Assembly (NCBI GenBank): GCA_944388575.1
Contig: CALXJF010000008.1
Span: 1 to 61,343, forward strand
DNA length: 61,343 nt
Origin: an uncultured Clostridia bacterium
GTDB lineage: Bacteria; Bacillota; Clostridia; TANB77; CAG-465
Direction: 5' to 3'
Part shown: piece after piece, positions 47,113 through 57,195 of the stretch
Layout: each line of letters starts with the position of its first letter
Numbering within the stretch: position 1 is the first letter of the stretch
Notes under the pieces: generated by a model
The model's database searches: none
The model's input: only the letters and a program-made list of their open reading frames with translations
Told to the model about the DNA's origin: nothing
Translations under genes and position numbers: made by a program

Positions 47113-48133
47113 TTAATTTATTTCTACTTTATAATTTAATGGTACAATTTGAACATACGTTATACCATCATTTAATACAATCTCTTCACCATTTTGATCT
47201 AGCCATAAAGTTTTAGAAGTTGAAGAGGCTTTTTTCCATGTAATATTTATATATTTACCATTTGTAATAAAAAGACCTTCACCAGTTCCAGTATTTTCTA
47301 GTTCTTGTCTTCCTTTAGTCTCACCATCTGACAATGTATAATTATTTACATACATTATAACTATATTTTTGGCATAATATTGATTATCAGTTTCCCTATC
47401 CTTATCTTCTATTCCTCTCATCCACCTATAGTATACTTTATCTTCCAGTGAATACTTATATTGTACATTATGAAGAGTTGAATATTTAATATATATATCA
47501 TTTGCAATATTATCTGATATTAAATCTATATCATCTATACTATAATTATAATTTGGTTTATCACTGCTAGATATAGTAAGATAATCTTTATTATTTGCAA
47601 ACTCCTTTATTTTTTCAATACTAGAATACGCATTATGATAACCGAGATCCGATACGCCAAAAATAATTATCATATATACCATTTATATTATCAATATTAT
47701 TTGAATTAATCATTTTTTCTGCTAAAGGGCTCCACCCAAAATGTGCAAAAATAGCATTATGTTCCATAGCATATTCAACGAAATAGTGCCTAGCACTTCT
47801 TATGGGACCAATTTTTTGAGTATTAGCTCCCTTAAACAAAGCCAACATCCTAGTTTCTCCACCCTCTATAATCATCTCATAAATCATATATGCATCTTGC
47901 AAACCCGAATGAGGCCAAGCCGGTTGTTCATTATCTATTGTAACTGCAATTACTCTATCAAAACCATTATATATTTGCAATTTTTTTTCTTCTTTAGTTT
48001 CTGAATTTTCCACATTTTCCACATTAAAATTATTTTTTTTACCTATATTTTTAAAATATCTTATAGATAAAATGGTTAATAATACTATTAATACAAAAAT
48101 AATAACAAATAACAATATATTTTTCTTCTTCAT
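47113..48133 (-). CDS. DUF3048 (YerB-like) membrane-anchored protein, split by a +1 frameshift at CGG
   Basis: The first frame (48133 to the stop at 47633) gives 166 residues: a transmembrane anchor (about 5-25), then the DUF3048 N-terminal block VIAVTIDNEQPAWPHSGL, YEMIIEGGETRMLALF and IGPIRSARHYFVEYA. It ends abruptly at RIGSRLS. The second frame (to 47113) continues with GYHNAYSS, the family's H-N-x-Y-x-S region, and the C-terminal domain with VYYRWMRG and TGEGLFITNGKY. Skipping the C at 47644 of the in-frame CGG (47642-47644) joins them into 339 residues, a normal length. The function of YerB-like proteins is not established. Confidence 0.85.
47642..47644 (-). other. Candidate +1 recoding site (CGG) in the DUF3048 gene
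   Basis: Minus-strand context GGA TCT CGG TTA, with a stop two codons later. Dropping the C gives GGA TCT GGT TAT CAT AAT and re-enters the family sequence. The 3' part CGGTTAT is identical to the ctsR site. Confidence 0.75.
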
Positions 48134-48145
48134 AAACTAAACCAT

Positions 48146-48775
48146 TTAAATTCTTTCCTTTTGATCTTGATCCTTTCTTTTTTGCTTTAAAGCCTTTTCT
48201 TTCTCTTTCAATTTATTTAACCTATCTTCTAATTCTTTAATTTCTTGAATGTCTTTTTCTTCTGGAATCTCTTCTTTTACTTGTTTCTTAATTTCTTGCC
48301 TTACTTTTAATTTAGGCTCTTTCTTTAAATCTTTTTTATTCTCTTTATTATCTACTACTACTTCTTTTACTTGCTCTTTTGTAATCTTTCCTTTTTCTTG
48401 CTTTTGCTTTAATAGTGGATTTAATACTGTCATAATATAAAATTCATTATATAAATTTCTTGCTTCCTCTCTTTTTATTTTTTTCCTTTCCTTTTTACTA
48501 TCTATAGTAGAAATTATAAAAAACTCACCATTTTCATAATATAATTGTTCTTTTCCATTTGTAAAAATAACATACTTATCCATATTAAGACTATACTGTG
48601 ATTTTAAATCTTGTATTAATTTATCAAAATTAAAATTATTATTAATTTCTTCAATTAATCTTTTCTTTTCCGCTTCATTTAATGCTGGCGAAGACGTTGC
48701 TTTTTTCATAATTTCTTTTAAATTACTGTCTATTTTTACTTCATCATTATTAGAAGTAGTGCTATTTTCTTCCAT
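48146..48775 (-). CDS. Hypothetical charged protein
   Basis: A 209-residue hydrophilic protein. Residues 1-130 form a mixed helix/strand region with QLYYENGEFFIIST. The last 75 residues are an almost uninterrupted Lys/Glu coiled coil. It begins 2 bases after mrnC and ends 12 bases before the DUF3048 gene, so the genes are one operon. I recognise no family. Confidence 0.6.
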   Translation of the reverse strand: MEENSTTSNNDEVKIDSNLKEIMKKATSSPALNEAEKKRLIEEINNNFNFDKLIQDLKSQYSLNMDKYVIFTNGKEQLYYENGEFFIISTIDSKKERKKIKREEARNLYNEFYIMTVLNPLLKQKQEKGKITKEQVKEVVVDNKENKKDLKKEPKLKVRQEIKKQVKEEIPEEKDIQEIKELEDRLNKLKEKEKALKQKRKDQDQKERI

Positions 48776-48777
48776 AT

Positions 48778-49182
48778 CTATCCCTCCTTATTTATACAAT
48801 CTATACACAAATTTACAATATAATCCAATCTTTTAGTATCTCTTTTTAAATATAAATAACCAATTAAAGCTTCAAATCCTGTTGATTTTTTATATGCTAC
48901 TACATCAACATTTTTTGAAACAGTATGTATATTAGTATTTCTACCTCTTTTATATACTTGTATCTCTTCATCAGTTAAAATTTCATAAATCATATCTATT
49001 GTTTTAGCTTGTCCTTTTGCACTAACATATTTTATAGAGTTTCTATGAAGTTTTCCAGTTTGCATATTACTAATTGATGTCAAGTACGTTCTTATGTATA
49101 CATTATATACACTATCCCCTATAAAAGCCAATGTTTGCATTGATACACTTTGCATATCTATTTTATTTATATATTCTTCCAT
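48778..49182 (-). CDS. mrnC: Mini-ribonuclease III
   Basis: A 134-residue protein made only of the RNase III catalytic fold, without a dsRNA-binding domain. It has the conserved LAFIGDSVYNVYIRTYL with the catalytic Asp near residue 23 and YKKSTGFEALIGYLYL near 97. It processes the ends of 23S rRNA precursors. In many Firmicutes it is near cysS and trmH; neither is here. Confidence 0.94.
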   Translation of the reverse strand: MEEYINKIDMQSVSMQTLAFIGDSVYNVYIRTYLTSISNMQTGKLHRNSIKYVSAKGQAKTIDMIYEILTDEEIQVYKRGRNTNIHTVSKNVDVVAYKKSTGFEALIGYLYLKRDTKRLDYIVNLCIDCINKEG

Positions 49183-49283
49183 TTTTCCCCCAAACTTTTT
49201 TACATTATATATTATTTTTTATATTTTTGCAAGATATATATATATAGCAAATTCTTAAGTTTTATATCTAAACTTATTATTAA

Positions 49284-49319
49284 AAACGTTGAAATTACAT
49301 TTTTGTAAATTCAACGTTT
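49284..49319 (-). terminator. Terminator of the umuC-yolD operon
   Basis: Stem AAACGTTGAA / TTCAACGTTT with an AT-rich loop. Confidence 0.75.
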
Positions 49320-49327
49320 CTCTTAAA

Positions 49328-49639
49328 TCATATTATACATATTTTTAATATATCATCAAAAAATATCTTGTAATCTTTTATTACTAAATACTTTTTTATA
49401 TAATTAATTTCTTCAACAATTCCCACCAATTTTATATATCGCCTGTCATAATAATATTCAATTTCAATACTTGTTTTATTTGATATTTTTTGTAATACAT
49501 TTGAAATATCTATTATCATCTCATCCGATAACTCCAATTTTTGAACCTGTTCTTTTTCTTTCTCTCTTAATGCTTGCTGAAGTGGAGCTAAAGCAGAAAA
49601 TGGTAAAAATTGCTTTGCTCTATCTATTCTACTAACCAT
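49328..49639 (-). CDS. YolD-like protein
   Basis: A 103-residue protein. The N-terminal SRIDRAKQFLPFSALAPLQQAL is typical of the YolD-like family, which accompanies Y-family polymerases in Firmicutes. I chose the ATG at 49639; a GTG at 49648 is in frame. It overlaps the end of the polymerase gene by 8 bases, so the two are translationally coupled. Its role is thought to be related to polymerase V-like control. Confidence 0.88.
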   Translation of the reverse strand: MVSRIDRAKQFLPFSALAPLQQALREKEKEQVQKLELSDEMIIDISNVLQKISNKTSIEIEYYYDRRYIKLVGIVEEINYIKKYLVIKDYKIFFDDILKICII

Positions 49640-50882
49640 TATGACCACCCACCAAAGTATTCCTTAACATTGCTGTAGATCTTTTTTGTAAATTCATTCC
49701 CTTTAAAATAACATTTTTGCCCAGCTTAAGTTTTAGTTCATTTACAGTTTTTTCAACCTCTTTTTCTTTTTTTATAATGTGTTCATTAACAAATAAATTC
49801 ATTTGTTCATATTCTTGCTTATATAAATTGCATAATGCAATTCCTATCCTTCTTATCGGATAACTTCTATTAGTCGTTTTCTCATATAATTGTAAAAATT
49901 CTTTCACTAATTGGGAATATACATTAGTATTAATAGTTAATTTTTTACTCCCTCCAGTACTCTTTATTACATCTTTAGAATATCCAATATATAATTGTAT
50001 CGAACTTGCTACTAAATCATGATTAATTAATTCTAAACTTTTTTGCTCAACCATCTCTTTTAAGATTAATCTTGCACTAAAAAAGTCATAATCTTCAAAT
50101 AAAATTTGACTACTGGAGATAGATTTACTTTTAGAGGTATATTTCTTTATATCTTCCATTGTACAACTTTCTTTTCCCATAGAATGGTCTATTAAAAGTT
50201 CAGCATTTACTCCAAATTCTTTATATAATTTTTTAAAATTAGAATTAGCGATATCATGCATATCATAAATATTTAACTTATTTAATCTCTTTTCAATTCC
50301 TTTTCCTATTTGCCAAAAGTCAGTTAAAGGTCTATGATACCACAACTCTTTTATATACTTTTGTTCATCTAAAAAAGCTATATTAGTAACACTATGTTTT
50401 GACAAAATATCAAGTGCTATTTTAGCTAAATATAAATTTGTGCCAATTCCACAGGTAGCAGTTAGCTTGTAACTATCAAATATATCTTTTAATATCATTT
50501 GAGCCAAACTTAAACTATCCATCTTATATAGTTTTAAATAACTACTTACATCTAAAAACGCTTCATCAATAGAATAGACATGTATATCTTCTTTATCAAT
50601 ATATTTAAGATATATTGCATAAATATTAGCTGCATATTCTATATATTTATTCATTCTTGGTTTAGCAATTATATAATCTATATTTTTGGGAATTTCAAAC
50701 AATCTGCATCTATTTTTTACTCCCAACATTTTCATTTTAGGTGACACAGCTAAACATATGCTCCCATCACCTCTACTTTCATCTGCTACAACTAAATTTG
50801 TACTAAAGGGATCTAAATTTCTTTCAACACACTCAACAGATGCAAAAAAAGTCTTTAAATCTATACACATATACATTCTCAT
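49632..50882 (-). CDS. Y-family DNA polymerase (UmuC/UvrX-like)
   Basis: A 416-residue translesion polymerase. It starts YMCIDLKTFFASVECVERN and has the catalytic VYSIDEAFLDV near residue 105. CGIGTNLYLAKIALD and the little-finger domain follow. It copies damaged DNA. Pairing with a YolD gene and a LexA-like box at 50945-50956 points to SOS control. GAGG lies just before the ATG. Confidence 0.94.
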   Translation of the reverse strand: MRMYMCIDLKTFFASVECVERNLDPFSTNLVVADESRGDGSICLAVSPKMKMLGVKNRCRLFEIPKNIDYIIAKPRMNKYIEYAANIYAIYLKYIDKEDIHVYSIDEAFLDVSSYLKLYKMDSLSLAQMILKDIFDSYKLTATCGIGTNLYLAKIALDILSKHSVTNIAFLDEQKYIKELWYHRPLTDFWQIGKGIEKRLNKLNIYDMHDIANSNFKKLYKEFGVNAELLIDHSMGKESCTMEDIKKYTSKSKSISSSQILFEDYDFFSARLILKEMVEQKSLELINHDLVASSIQLYIGYSKDVIKSTGGSKKLTINTNVYSQLVKEFLQLYEKTTNRSYPIRRIGIALCNLYKQEYEQMNLFVNEHIIKKEKEVEKTVNELKLKLGKNVILKGMNLQKRSTAMLRNTLVGGHNG

Positions 50883-50944
50883 AAAATACGCCTCTTTTTT
50901 TACTATGTCTTACAGAAAAATTATATCATGTATCGTTTTTAAAG

Positions 50945-50956
50945 TAAACATTTGTT
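50945..50956. promoter_or_regulatory. LexA-like box upstream of the Y-family polymerase
   Basis: AAAC-ATTT-GTTC, one mismatch from GAAC-N4-GTTC, 63 bases before the polymerase start. Confidence 0.6.
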
Positions 50957-50965
50957 CTAAAAATA

Positions 50966-51445
50966 CTAGTTATTTCCATATTTTAAAATCTTTTTTAGCT
51001 CAGTATTGTTTTTATCATTTTGAATTTTACTTTCAAAAAATCCCCATTTTATATATATTTCTTTCGCTATTTTCAAGTTATTTCCAACTACAATATATAA
51101 CTCATCAATATTTCTATTTTTCAAATTATTCTCTACCATAGAATATAACTTTTTACCAATGCCTTTACCTCTATAACTAGCATCAATATAAAATCGTTTT
51201 ATCTCCCATCTTCCCCTTTTATATATAAGTCCAATAGTTCCCACTACTTTATTTTCATTATTAATAGCTATATAAAAGCAACCATTTTTTTTGATATATG
51301 TTTTATTAATATTCTCTAAGTCTTTTAACTCAATCTTTAATTGCTTTGGATCTTTTTTTACATCTTTAACCATAATATTAAAAACAAATTTATATATATC
51401 TTTTAAATATTCATCTTTATATGTTATAAATTGTATATTTTCCAT
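50966..51445 (-). CDS. GNAT family N-acetyltransferase
   Basis: A 159-residue GNAT fold. The acetyl-CoA motif is RGKGIGKKLYSMVE near residue 100, preceded by FYIDASYR and followed by GNNLKIAKEIYIKWGF. The substrate is unknown. I chose the ATG at 51445, which has GGAG at a suitable distance; an ATG at 51460 is also in frame. Confidence 0.85.
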   Translation of the reverse strand: MENIQFITYKDEYLKDIYKFVFNIMVKDVKKDPKQLKIELKDLENINKTYIKKNGCFYIAINNENKVVGTIGLIYKRGRWEIKRFYIDASYRGKGIGKKLYSMVENNLKNRNIDELYIVVGNNLKIAKEIYIKWGFFESKIQNDKNNTELKKILKYGNN

Positions 51446-51585
51446 TTGCATCAACTCCATTAATTATATATCATAAACACTTAACTATATCAACATTAGA
51501 AATTATCTAAGAGCAAAAATTCAACATACTCTAATTATTTACAAAAAAAACATTTATTGATATAATAAAGTTTGAGGTAATTTAT

Positions 51586-52890
51586 ATGGATAAAATATTA
51601 ATAAAAAATGGAAATGTTGTATTATTTGAAAAACAATCAAATAATTCCTTAGAAACAGTTATCAAAAATCTAGATATATTAATAGAAGGAAATAAGATAA
51701 CTAAAATTGAAAAAAATATTATGCTAGAAAATGCAAAAATTATTGATGCTAAAGGGAATGTTGTAATGCCTGGGTTAATAAATATGCATACACATGTACC
51801 AATGAGTATATTTAGAGAAATGGTAGATGGTTACACTTTAACTGAATGGCTAAATGAAAAAATATGGCCAAAAGAAGATAAATTAACTCCAAATGATGTA
51901 TATTATACAAGTATGTTGTCTTTAATTGAAGCTTGTAAAACAGGTACTACACTACTAAATGATAATTATTTTTTTACAGATGCAATAATTAAAGCCACTC
52001 ATAAACTCCCTATAAGGTACTGTGTTTCTAGATGTTTAATGGGAGAAAATAATAAGAGTAATAACAGAATTGATGAGATGCTAGAAATATATAATAATAA
52101 AGATAATGATATTACAACCAATAATTACTCTACATTAGCATTACATGGACTATATACAACAAATGCAGATTATTTAAAAATAGTATCTAAACTCTGTCAC
52201 GAATATAATTTTTCTTTACATCTTCATTTTTGTGAAAATACCAAAGAAGTAGAAGATATCAAAAAAATATATAATGTAGATACTCCAAGTAAAGTATTAA
52301 CAAAGTATTTTGAAGATATAAATCTAATTCTTGCCCATTGTGTTAAATTAACAAAAGAAGACTTAAAAACTTTAGGTGAATTAAAGGCTAATGTAGTTCA
52401 TAATCCAATAAGTAACTTACGTCTTGGTTGTGGAATTGCAGACATTAAAAAAATGCAAGAATATGGTATCAATGTCTGTCTTGGTACAGACGGTCAAGGT
52501 AGTGGATCAAATTTAGATATGTTTGAAGCAATGAATTTTACATCTCTACTTCAAAAAGGTTACCAGGAAGACCCAACAATACTAGATGCTTCAACGGTAA
52601 TTCAAATGGCTACAATTAATGCTGCCAAAGCTTTAAAAATGGAAGATAAAATTGGTAGTATTGAAGTTGGTAAACTTGCTGATATTATAATCATTGATAC
52701 ATCTGATATAACTTTACAACCAATAAATAATTTATTATCAAATATAGTATATAATATAAAAGGAAGAGATGTAACTCATACTATAGTAAACGGTAAAATT
52801 CTTATGGAAAATAAAAAATTAACAATAAATATAAATGAAAATGAGATAATCAACAAATGTAATGAAATTTTAAAAAGAATAAGTACTTAA
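51586..52890 (+). CDS. mtaD: Amidohydrolase, 5-methylthioadenosine/S-adenosylhomocysteine deaminase type
   Basis: A 434-residue metal-dependent hydrolase. PGLINMHTHVPMS near residue 63 supplies two metal-binding His, LHLHFCEN a third and LAHCVKL a fourth, and GTDGQGSGSNLDMFEAM the catalytic Asp. The segments EWLNEKIWPKEDKLT and HNPISNLRLGCGIA are typical of MTA/SAH deaminases, which deaminate the adenine of methylthioadenosine, S-adenosylhomocysteine or related nucleosides. Other amidohydrolases of the group cannot be excluded. Confidence 0.88.
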   Translation: MDKILIKNGNVVLFEKQSNNSLETVIKNLDILIEGNKITKIEKNIMLENAKIIDAKGNVVMPGLINMHTHVPMSIFREMVDGYTLTEWLNEKIWPKEDKLTPNDVYYTSMLSLIEACKTGTTLLNDNYFFTDAIIKATHKLPIRYCVSRCLMGENNKSNNRIDEMLEIYNNKDNDITTNNYSTLALHGLYTTNADYLKIVSKLCHEYNFSLHLHFCENTKEVEDIKKIYNVDTPSKVLTKYFEDINLILAHCVKLTKEDLKTLGELKANVVHNPISNLRLGCGIADIKKMQEYGINVCLGTDGQGSGSNLDMFEAMNFTSLLQKGYQEDPTILDASTVIQMATINAAKALKMEDKIGSIEVGKLADIIIIDTSDITLQPINNLLSNIVYNIKGRDVTHTIVNGKILMENKKLTININENEIINKCNEILKRIST

Positions 52891-52926
52891 CTATTTTTAC
52901 TATATAAAATAAATTAATGTATCTTT

Positions 52927-52960
52927 ACCTCCTATTATACTAATAATATAAATAGGAGGT
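52927..52960 (+). terminator. Terminator hairpin whose right arm is the ribosome site of the next gene
   Basis: Perfect 10-base stem ACCTCCTATT / AATAGGAGGT followed by TTTATTTTTT. The right arm contains the AGGAGG of the gene starting at 52970, so folding both ends mtaD transcripts and masks that ribosome site. Confidence 0.75.
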
Positions 52961-52969
52961 TTATTTTTT

Positions 52970-53407
52970 ATGAATAAAGAAACATTAAAAATTTTAAATC
53001 AATTTAATAAAGCTATCAAAATGGGAGAAGATTCTTATGCAATAGTAATTGAAAAAACAGACGATAAAAATTTTAAGAAAATATTACAAGCACAATCAAA
53101 AGAATATGAGAATTTTTTAAACTACATCCACATAGAATATGAGAACATAGATAAAGGACCTGCAGATACCCCGATAACCCAAAAAGTTATGGGATGGACT
53201 GGTATACAAATCAATACGTTAAAAGATAGTAGTAATTCACATATAAGTGAAATGTTAATTCAAGGTGCAATTATGGGATATATAGAATGTCACAAATTAA
53301 TAAATAGTAATTTAGATATGGATGATGACTTAAAAGATCAAATTTTAAAATTTTCTAATTTACAAGAAAAAGTAATAAGAGAATTAACTCCTTTTTTAAG
53401 AAAATAA
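52970..53407 (+). CDS. DUF2383-like four-helix protein
   Basis: A 145-residue all-helical protein with Glu/His-rich helices (EYENFLNYIHIEYEN, GYIECHKLINSNL), resembling the ferritin-like DUF2383/PA2169 family. No function is established. Its ribosome site AGGAGG is in the right arm of the hairpin at 52927-52960. Confidence 0.65.
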   Translation: MNKETLKILNQFNKAIKMGEDSYAIVIEKTDDKNFKKILQAQSKEYENFLNYIHIEYENIDKGPADTPITQKVMGWTGIQINTLKDSSNSHISEMLIQGAIMGYIECHKLINSNLDMDDDLKDQILKFSNLQEKVIRELTPFLRK

Positions 53408-53437
53408 TTATTTTTTTGAAAAATTAGAAAAAGAGCA

Positions 53438-53466
53438 TTGACATAATTATGTAATCATGTTATAAC
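53438..53466 (+). promoter_or_regulatory. Consensus sigma-A promoter of a candidate small RNA
   Basis: TTGACA (53438-53443), 17-base spacer, TATAAC (53461-53466), pointing into a 240-base stretch with no proper gene. Confidence 0.8.
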
Positions 53467-53472
53467 AAAAAT

Positions 53473-53716
53473 GTAGTTAGAAGTTAAAAATTTCACAAAT
53501 GTGAAATTTGGACGGTTTAGAAGGGAAGTGATTCTTTATGGACTATAATAGTTCAATAAAAGTTAATTATTAAATATTTCACGCTGACGGCCAAAAAAAA
53601 GGAGAAATATTATGATATATTCGGGATTTACGTAGTAAAATTATAACGGACATACTGAAGTTGTAAAATTGAATATAAAAAAAATTGAGATTGCAAATGT
53701 AATCTCAATTTTTTCA
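53473..53716 (+). ncRNA. Candidate small RNA or micropeptide transcript
   Basis: Bounded by a strong promoter and a strong terminator (stem 53679-53692 with 53701-53714). It starts with a perfect hairpin AAATTTCAC / GTGAAATTT (53488-53509). It holds two tiny reading frames with ribosome sites: ATG 53538 (11 codons, after GAAGGGAAG) and ATG 53612 (7 codons, after AAAGGAGAA). I match it to no known RNA family. Promoter and terminator are seen; the product type is inferred. Confidence 0.5.
53679..53714. terminator. Bidirectional terminator
   Basis: Perfect 14-base arms AAAAAATTGAGATT / AATCTCAATTTTTT, ending the candidate small RNA on the plus strand and groEL on the minus strand. Confidence 0.92.
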
Positions 53717-53739
53717 TTTTAAAGAATATAATCTGTCTT

Positions 53740-55392
<1,653 letters not shown>

Positions 55393-55395
55393 TCA

Positions 55396-55695
<300 letters not shown>

Positions 55696-55722
55696 TTAGC
55701 ACTCTCTCATTTCAAGTGCTAA
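55696..55722. promoter_or_regulatory. CIRCE element (HrcA operator) of groESL
   Basis: TTAGCACTC-N9-AAGTGCTAA, one base away from the perfect CIRCE repeat. Controlled by HrcA, which is not encoded in this window. Confidence 0.95.
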
Positions 55723-55725
55723 TTT

Positions 55726-55754
55726 ATTATATCACAATAAATATGTATATTCAA
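55726..55754 (-). promoter_or_regulatory. Sigma-A promoter of groESL
   Basis: Minus strand TTGAAT (55749-55754), 17-base spacer, TATAAT (55726-55731), directly upstream of CIRCE. Confidence 0.88.
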
Positions 55755-55949
55755 GTGCAAGAATAAAAATGATAAATATTTCACATTGCTTTCACAATTA
55801 TATATTAAATATAACAATATATAATTACATTTTTTATAAATTTAAACATTATTCGATGATTTTCGTTCATTTACAAATTATGTAAAATATGCTATAATTA
55901 TATATACACAAAAATATAAATTTCTTTTATAATTAAGGAGGAAGATACT

Positions 55950-56342
55950 ATGGAACTTTACAACAACTTATTGAATATCTCAATAGCAAATAATAAAAAA
56001 GAAAACATCGAATGGATACTTACTACAATTGAAAAAACACTACTTAGAAATTCAATTAACTATAACTTAGAGGCTTTAAATAATGTAAAAAAATCTTTAA
56101 ATGATGTTCTATTATATATTTTTAAAAATTATGTAGAAAGTTATATAAACATAAATATATATACAGACTACTTAAATAAAAATGAGCATCTAAAAATACA
56201 AATAAAATTCATTTGTTCCAATAAAGAGATAAAATTAGATGATATCCCCTCAATTCAAGGAAAAGTCTCCAATTTCAGATGTTCAAGTAAAGAATTATCA
56301 AATAACTATAAAATTACTATTGAGTATGTAAATAAACTATAA
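55950..56342 (+). CDS. Hypothetical protein
   Basis: A 130-residue protein after AAGGAGGAAG. It is mainly helical in the first 60 residues, then strand-like with FICSNKEIKLDDIPSI and a Cys near residue 110. No membrane segment. I recognise no family. It is divergent from groESL and convergent with scpA. Confidence 0.55.
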   Translation: MELYNNLLNISIANNKKENIEWILTTIEKTLLRNSINYNLEALNNVKKSLNDVLLYIFKNYVESYININIYTDYLNKNEHLKIQIKFICSNKEIKLDDIPSIQGKVSNFRCSSKELSNNYKITIEYVNKL

Positions 56343-56352
56343 TAAAACAAAA

Positions 56353-56377
56353 ATATCCTCATAAATTATGGGGATAT
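56353..56377. terminator. Bidirectional terminator
   Basis: Stem ATATCCTCAT / ATGGGGATAT (one G/T pair) between the convergent 55950 gene and scpA. Confidence 0.8.
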
Positions 56378-56391
56378 CTTCTTTTTATAAT

Positions 56392-57195
56392 TTATTCATT
56401 AATTGATGTCAAATCAAATTCTATATTTTTTACTTCTTCATTTTTAGTAATATTTATATTAGAAAATAAATAATTTTGCTCTATATTTACTTGTTTTAAT
56501 TTACTAAGTTCTAATGCTCCAAGAAAAGCTGTAACAACCTCAATATTATTACAAATTTCAGGATTAAATACTTCATTAAAAATCATTTGATCATTAGAGT
56601 TTAAGTAATTTACTATTTGTTTTACTTTATCACGTACTGTTACCTTTTCATAAAGTGCAATCTTATTAATCTCTTCAGACTTCTTATTAAATTTATTTCT
56701 GTTTCTATTTAAAATTTCTTTATATAAAGAAAAGATTTCATTCTTATCAAAATTCTGCCCAGAATAACTAATTTTTTTGCTAAATTTTATTTTTTCCATT
56801 GGTTTAGAAAATGATCCAAAACTTTCTTCATATAACTTTAAAATAATTTTAGAAATCTCTTTATATTTCTTGTATTCAATAATTTGATTTATTATATCTT
56901 CTTCTGTTAACGCCTCTTCTTCATCTTCTTTAGGCTCAAGTTGTGGTAATAATTTTCTAGCTTTAATATCTAATAAAGTAGCTGCCATAACTATAAATTC
57001 ACTTGCTATTTCAATATTTTTTTCACTTAACTCATTAATATAATTGACATACTCATCAGTAAGCTTACTTAAAGAAATATCAAATATATCCATTTTATTT
57101 TTACTTATTAAATGTAACAACAAATCTAAAGGACCTTCAAAATTTTCTAATACAAATTTATACTCTGGCTTATTCTTCAAAATAAATTCAGTCAT
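56392..57195 (-). CDS. scpA: Segregation and condensation protein A
   Basis: A 267-residue kleisin. The N-terminal LENFEGPLDLLLHLISKNKMDI is the family hallmark. It is followed by EFIVMAATLLDIKARKLLP and a C-terminal winged-helix (TAFLGALELSKLKQV). It bridges SMC heads in condensin. I chose the ATG at 57195 with AAAGGAA upstream; it overlaps deoD by 8 bases. scpB, its usual partner, is not next to it. Confidence 0.95.
   Translation of the reverse strand: MTEFILKNKPEYKFVLENFEGPLDLLLHLISKNKMDIFDISLSKLTDEYVNYINELSEKNIEIASEFIVMAATLLDIKARKLLPQLEPKEDEEEALTEEDIINQIIEYKKYKEISKIILKLYEESFGSFSKPMEKIKFSKKISYSGQNFDKNEIFSLYKEILNRNRNKFNKKSEEINKIALYEKVTVRDKVKQIVNYLNSNDQMIFNEVFNPEICNNIEVVTAFLGALELSKLKQVNIEQNYLFSNINITKNEEVKNIEFDLTSINE

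Noticed and set aside
5898-47644. Simple reassignment of CGG to another amino acid
   Set aside because: Reassignment would keep the frame. Here the homologous sequence continues only in the +1 frame, so a change of amino acid does not explain it.
5862-47682. Sequencing or assembly error as the cause of the three frame breaks
   Set aside because: Considered seriously, but errors would not all fall on in-frame CGG while dozens of out-of-frame CGGs in intact genes are unaffected. It cannot be excluded without reads, so it remains the main alternative to test.
53612-53715. A degenerate ankyrin-like reading (NYNGHTEVVKLN) behind two stop codons
   Set aside because: Only about a dozen residues look alike, two stops precede it and the 3' part is the terminator stem. 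Probably coincidence.
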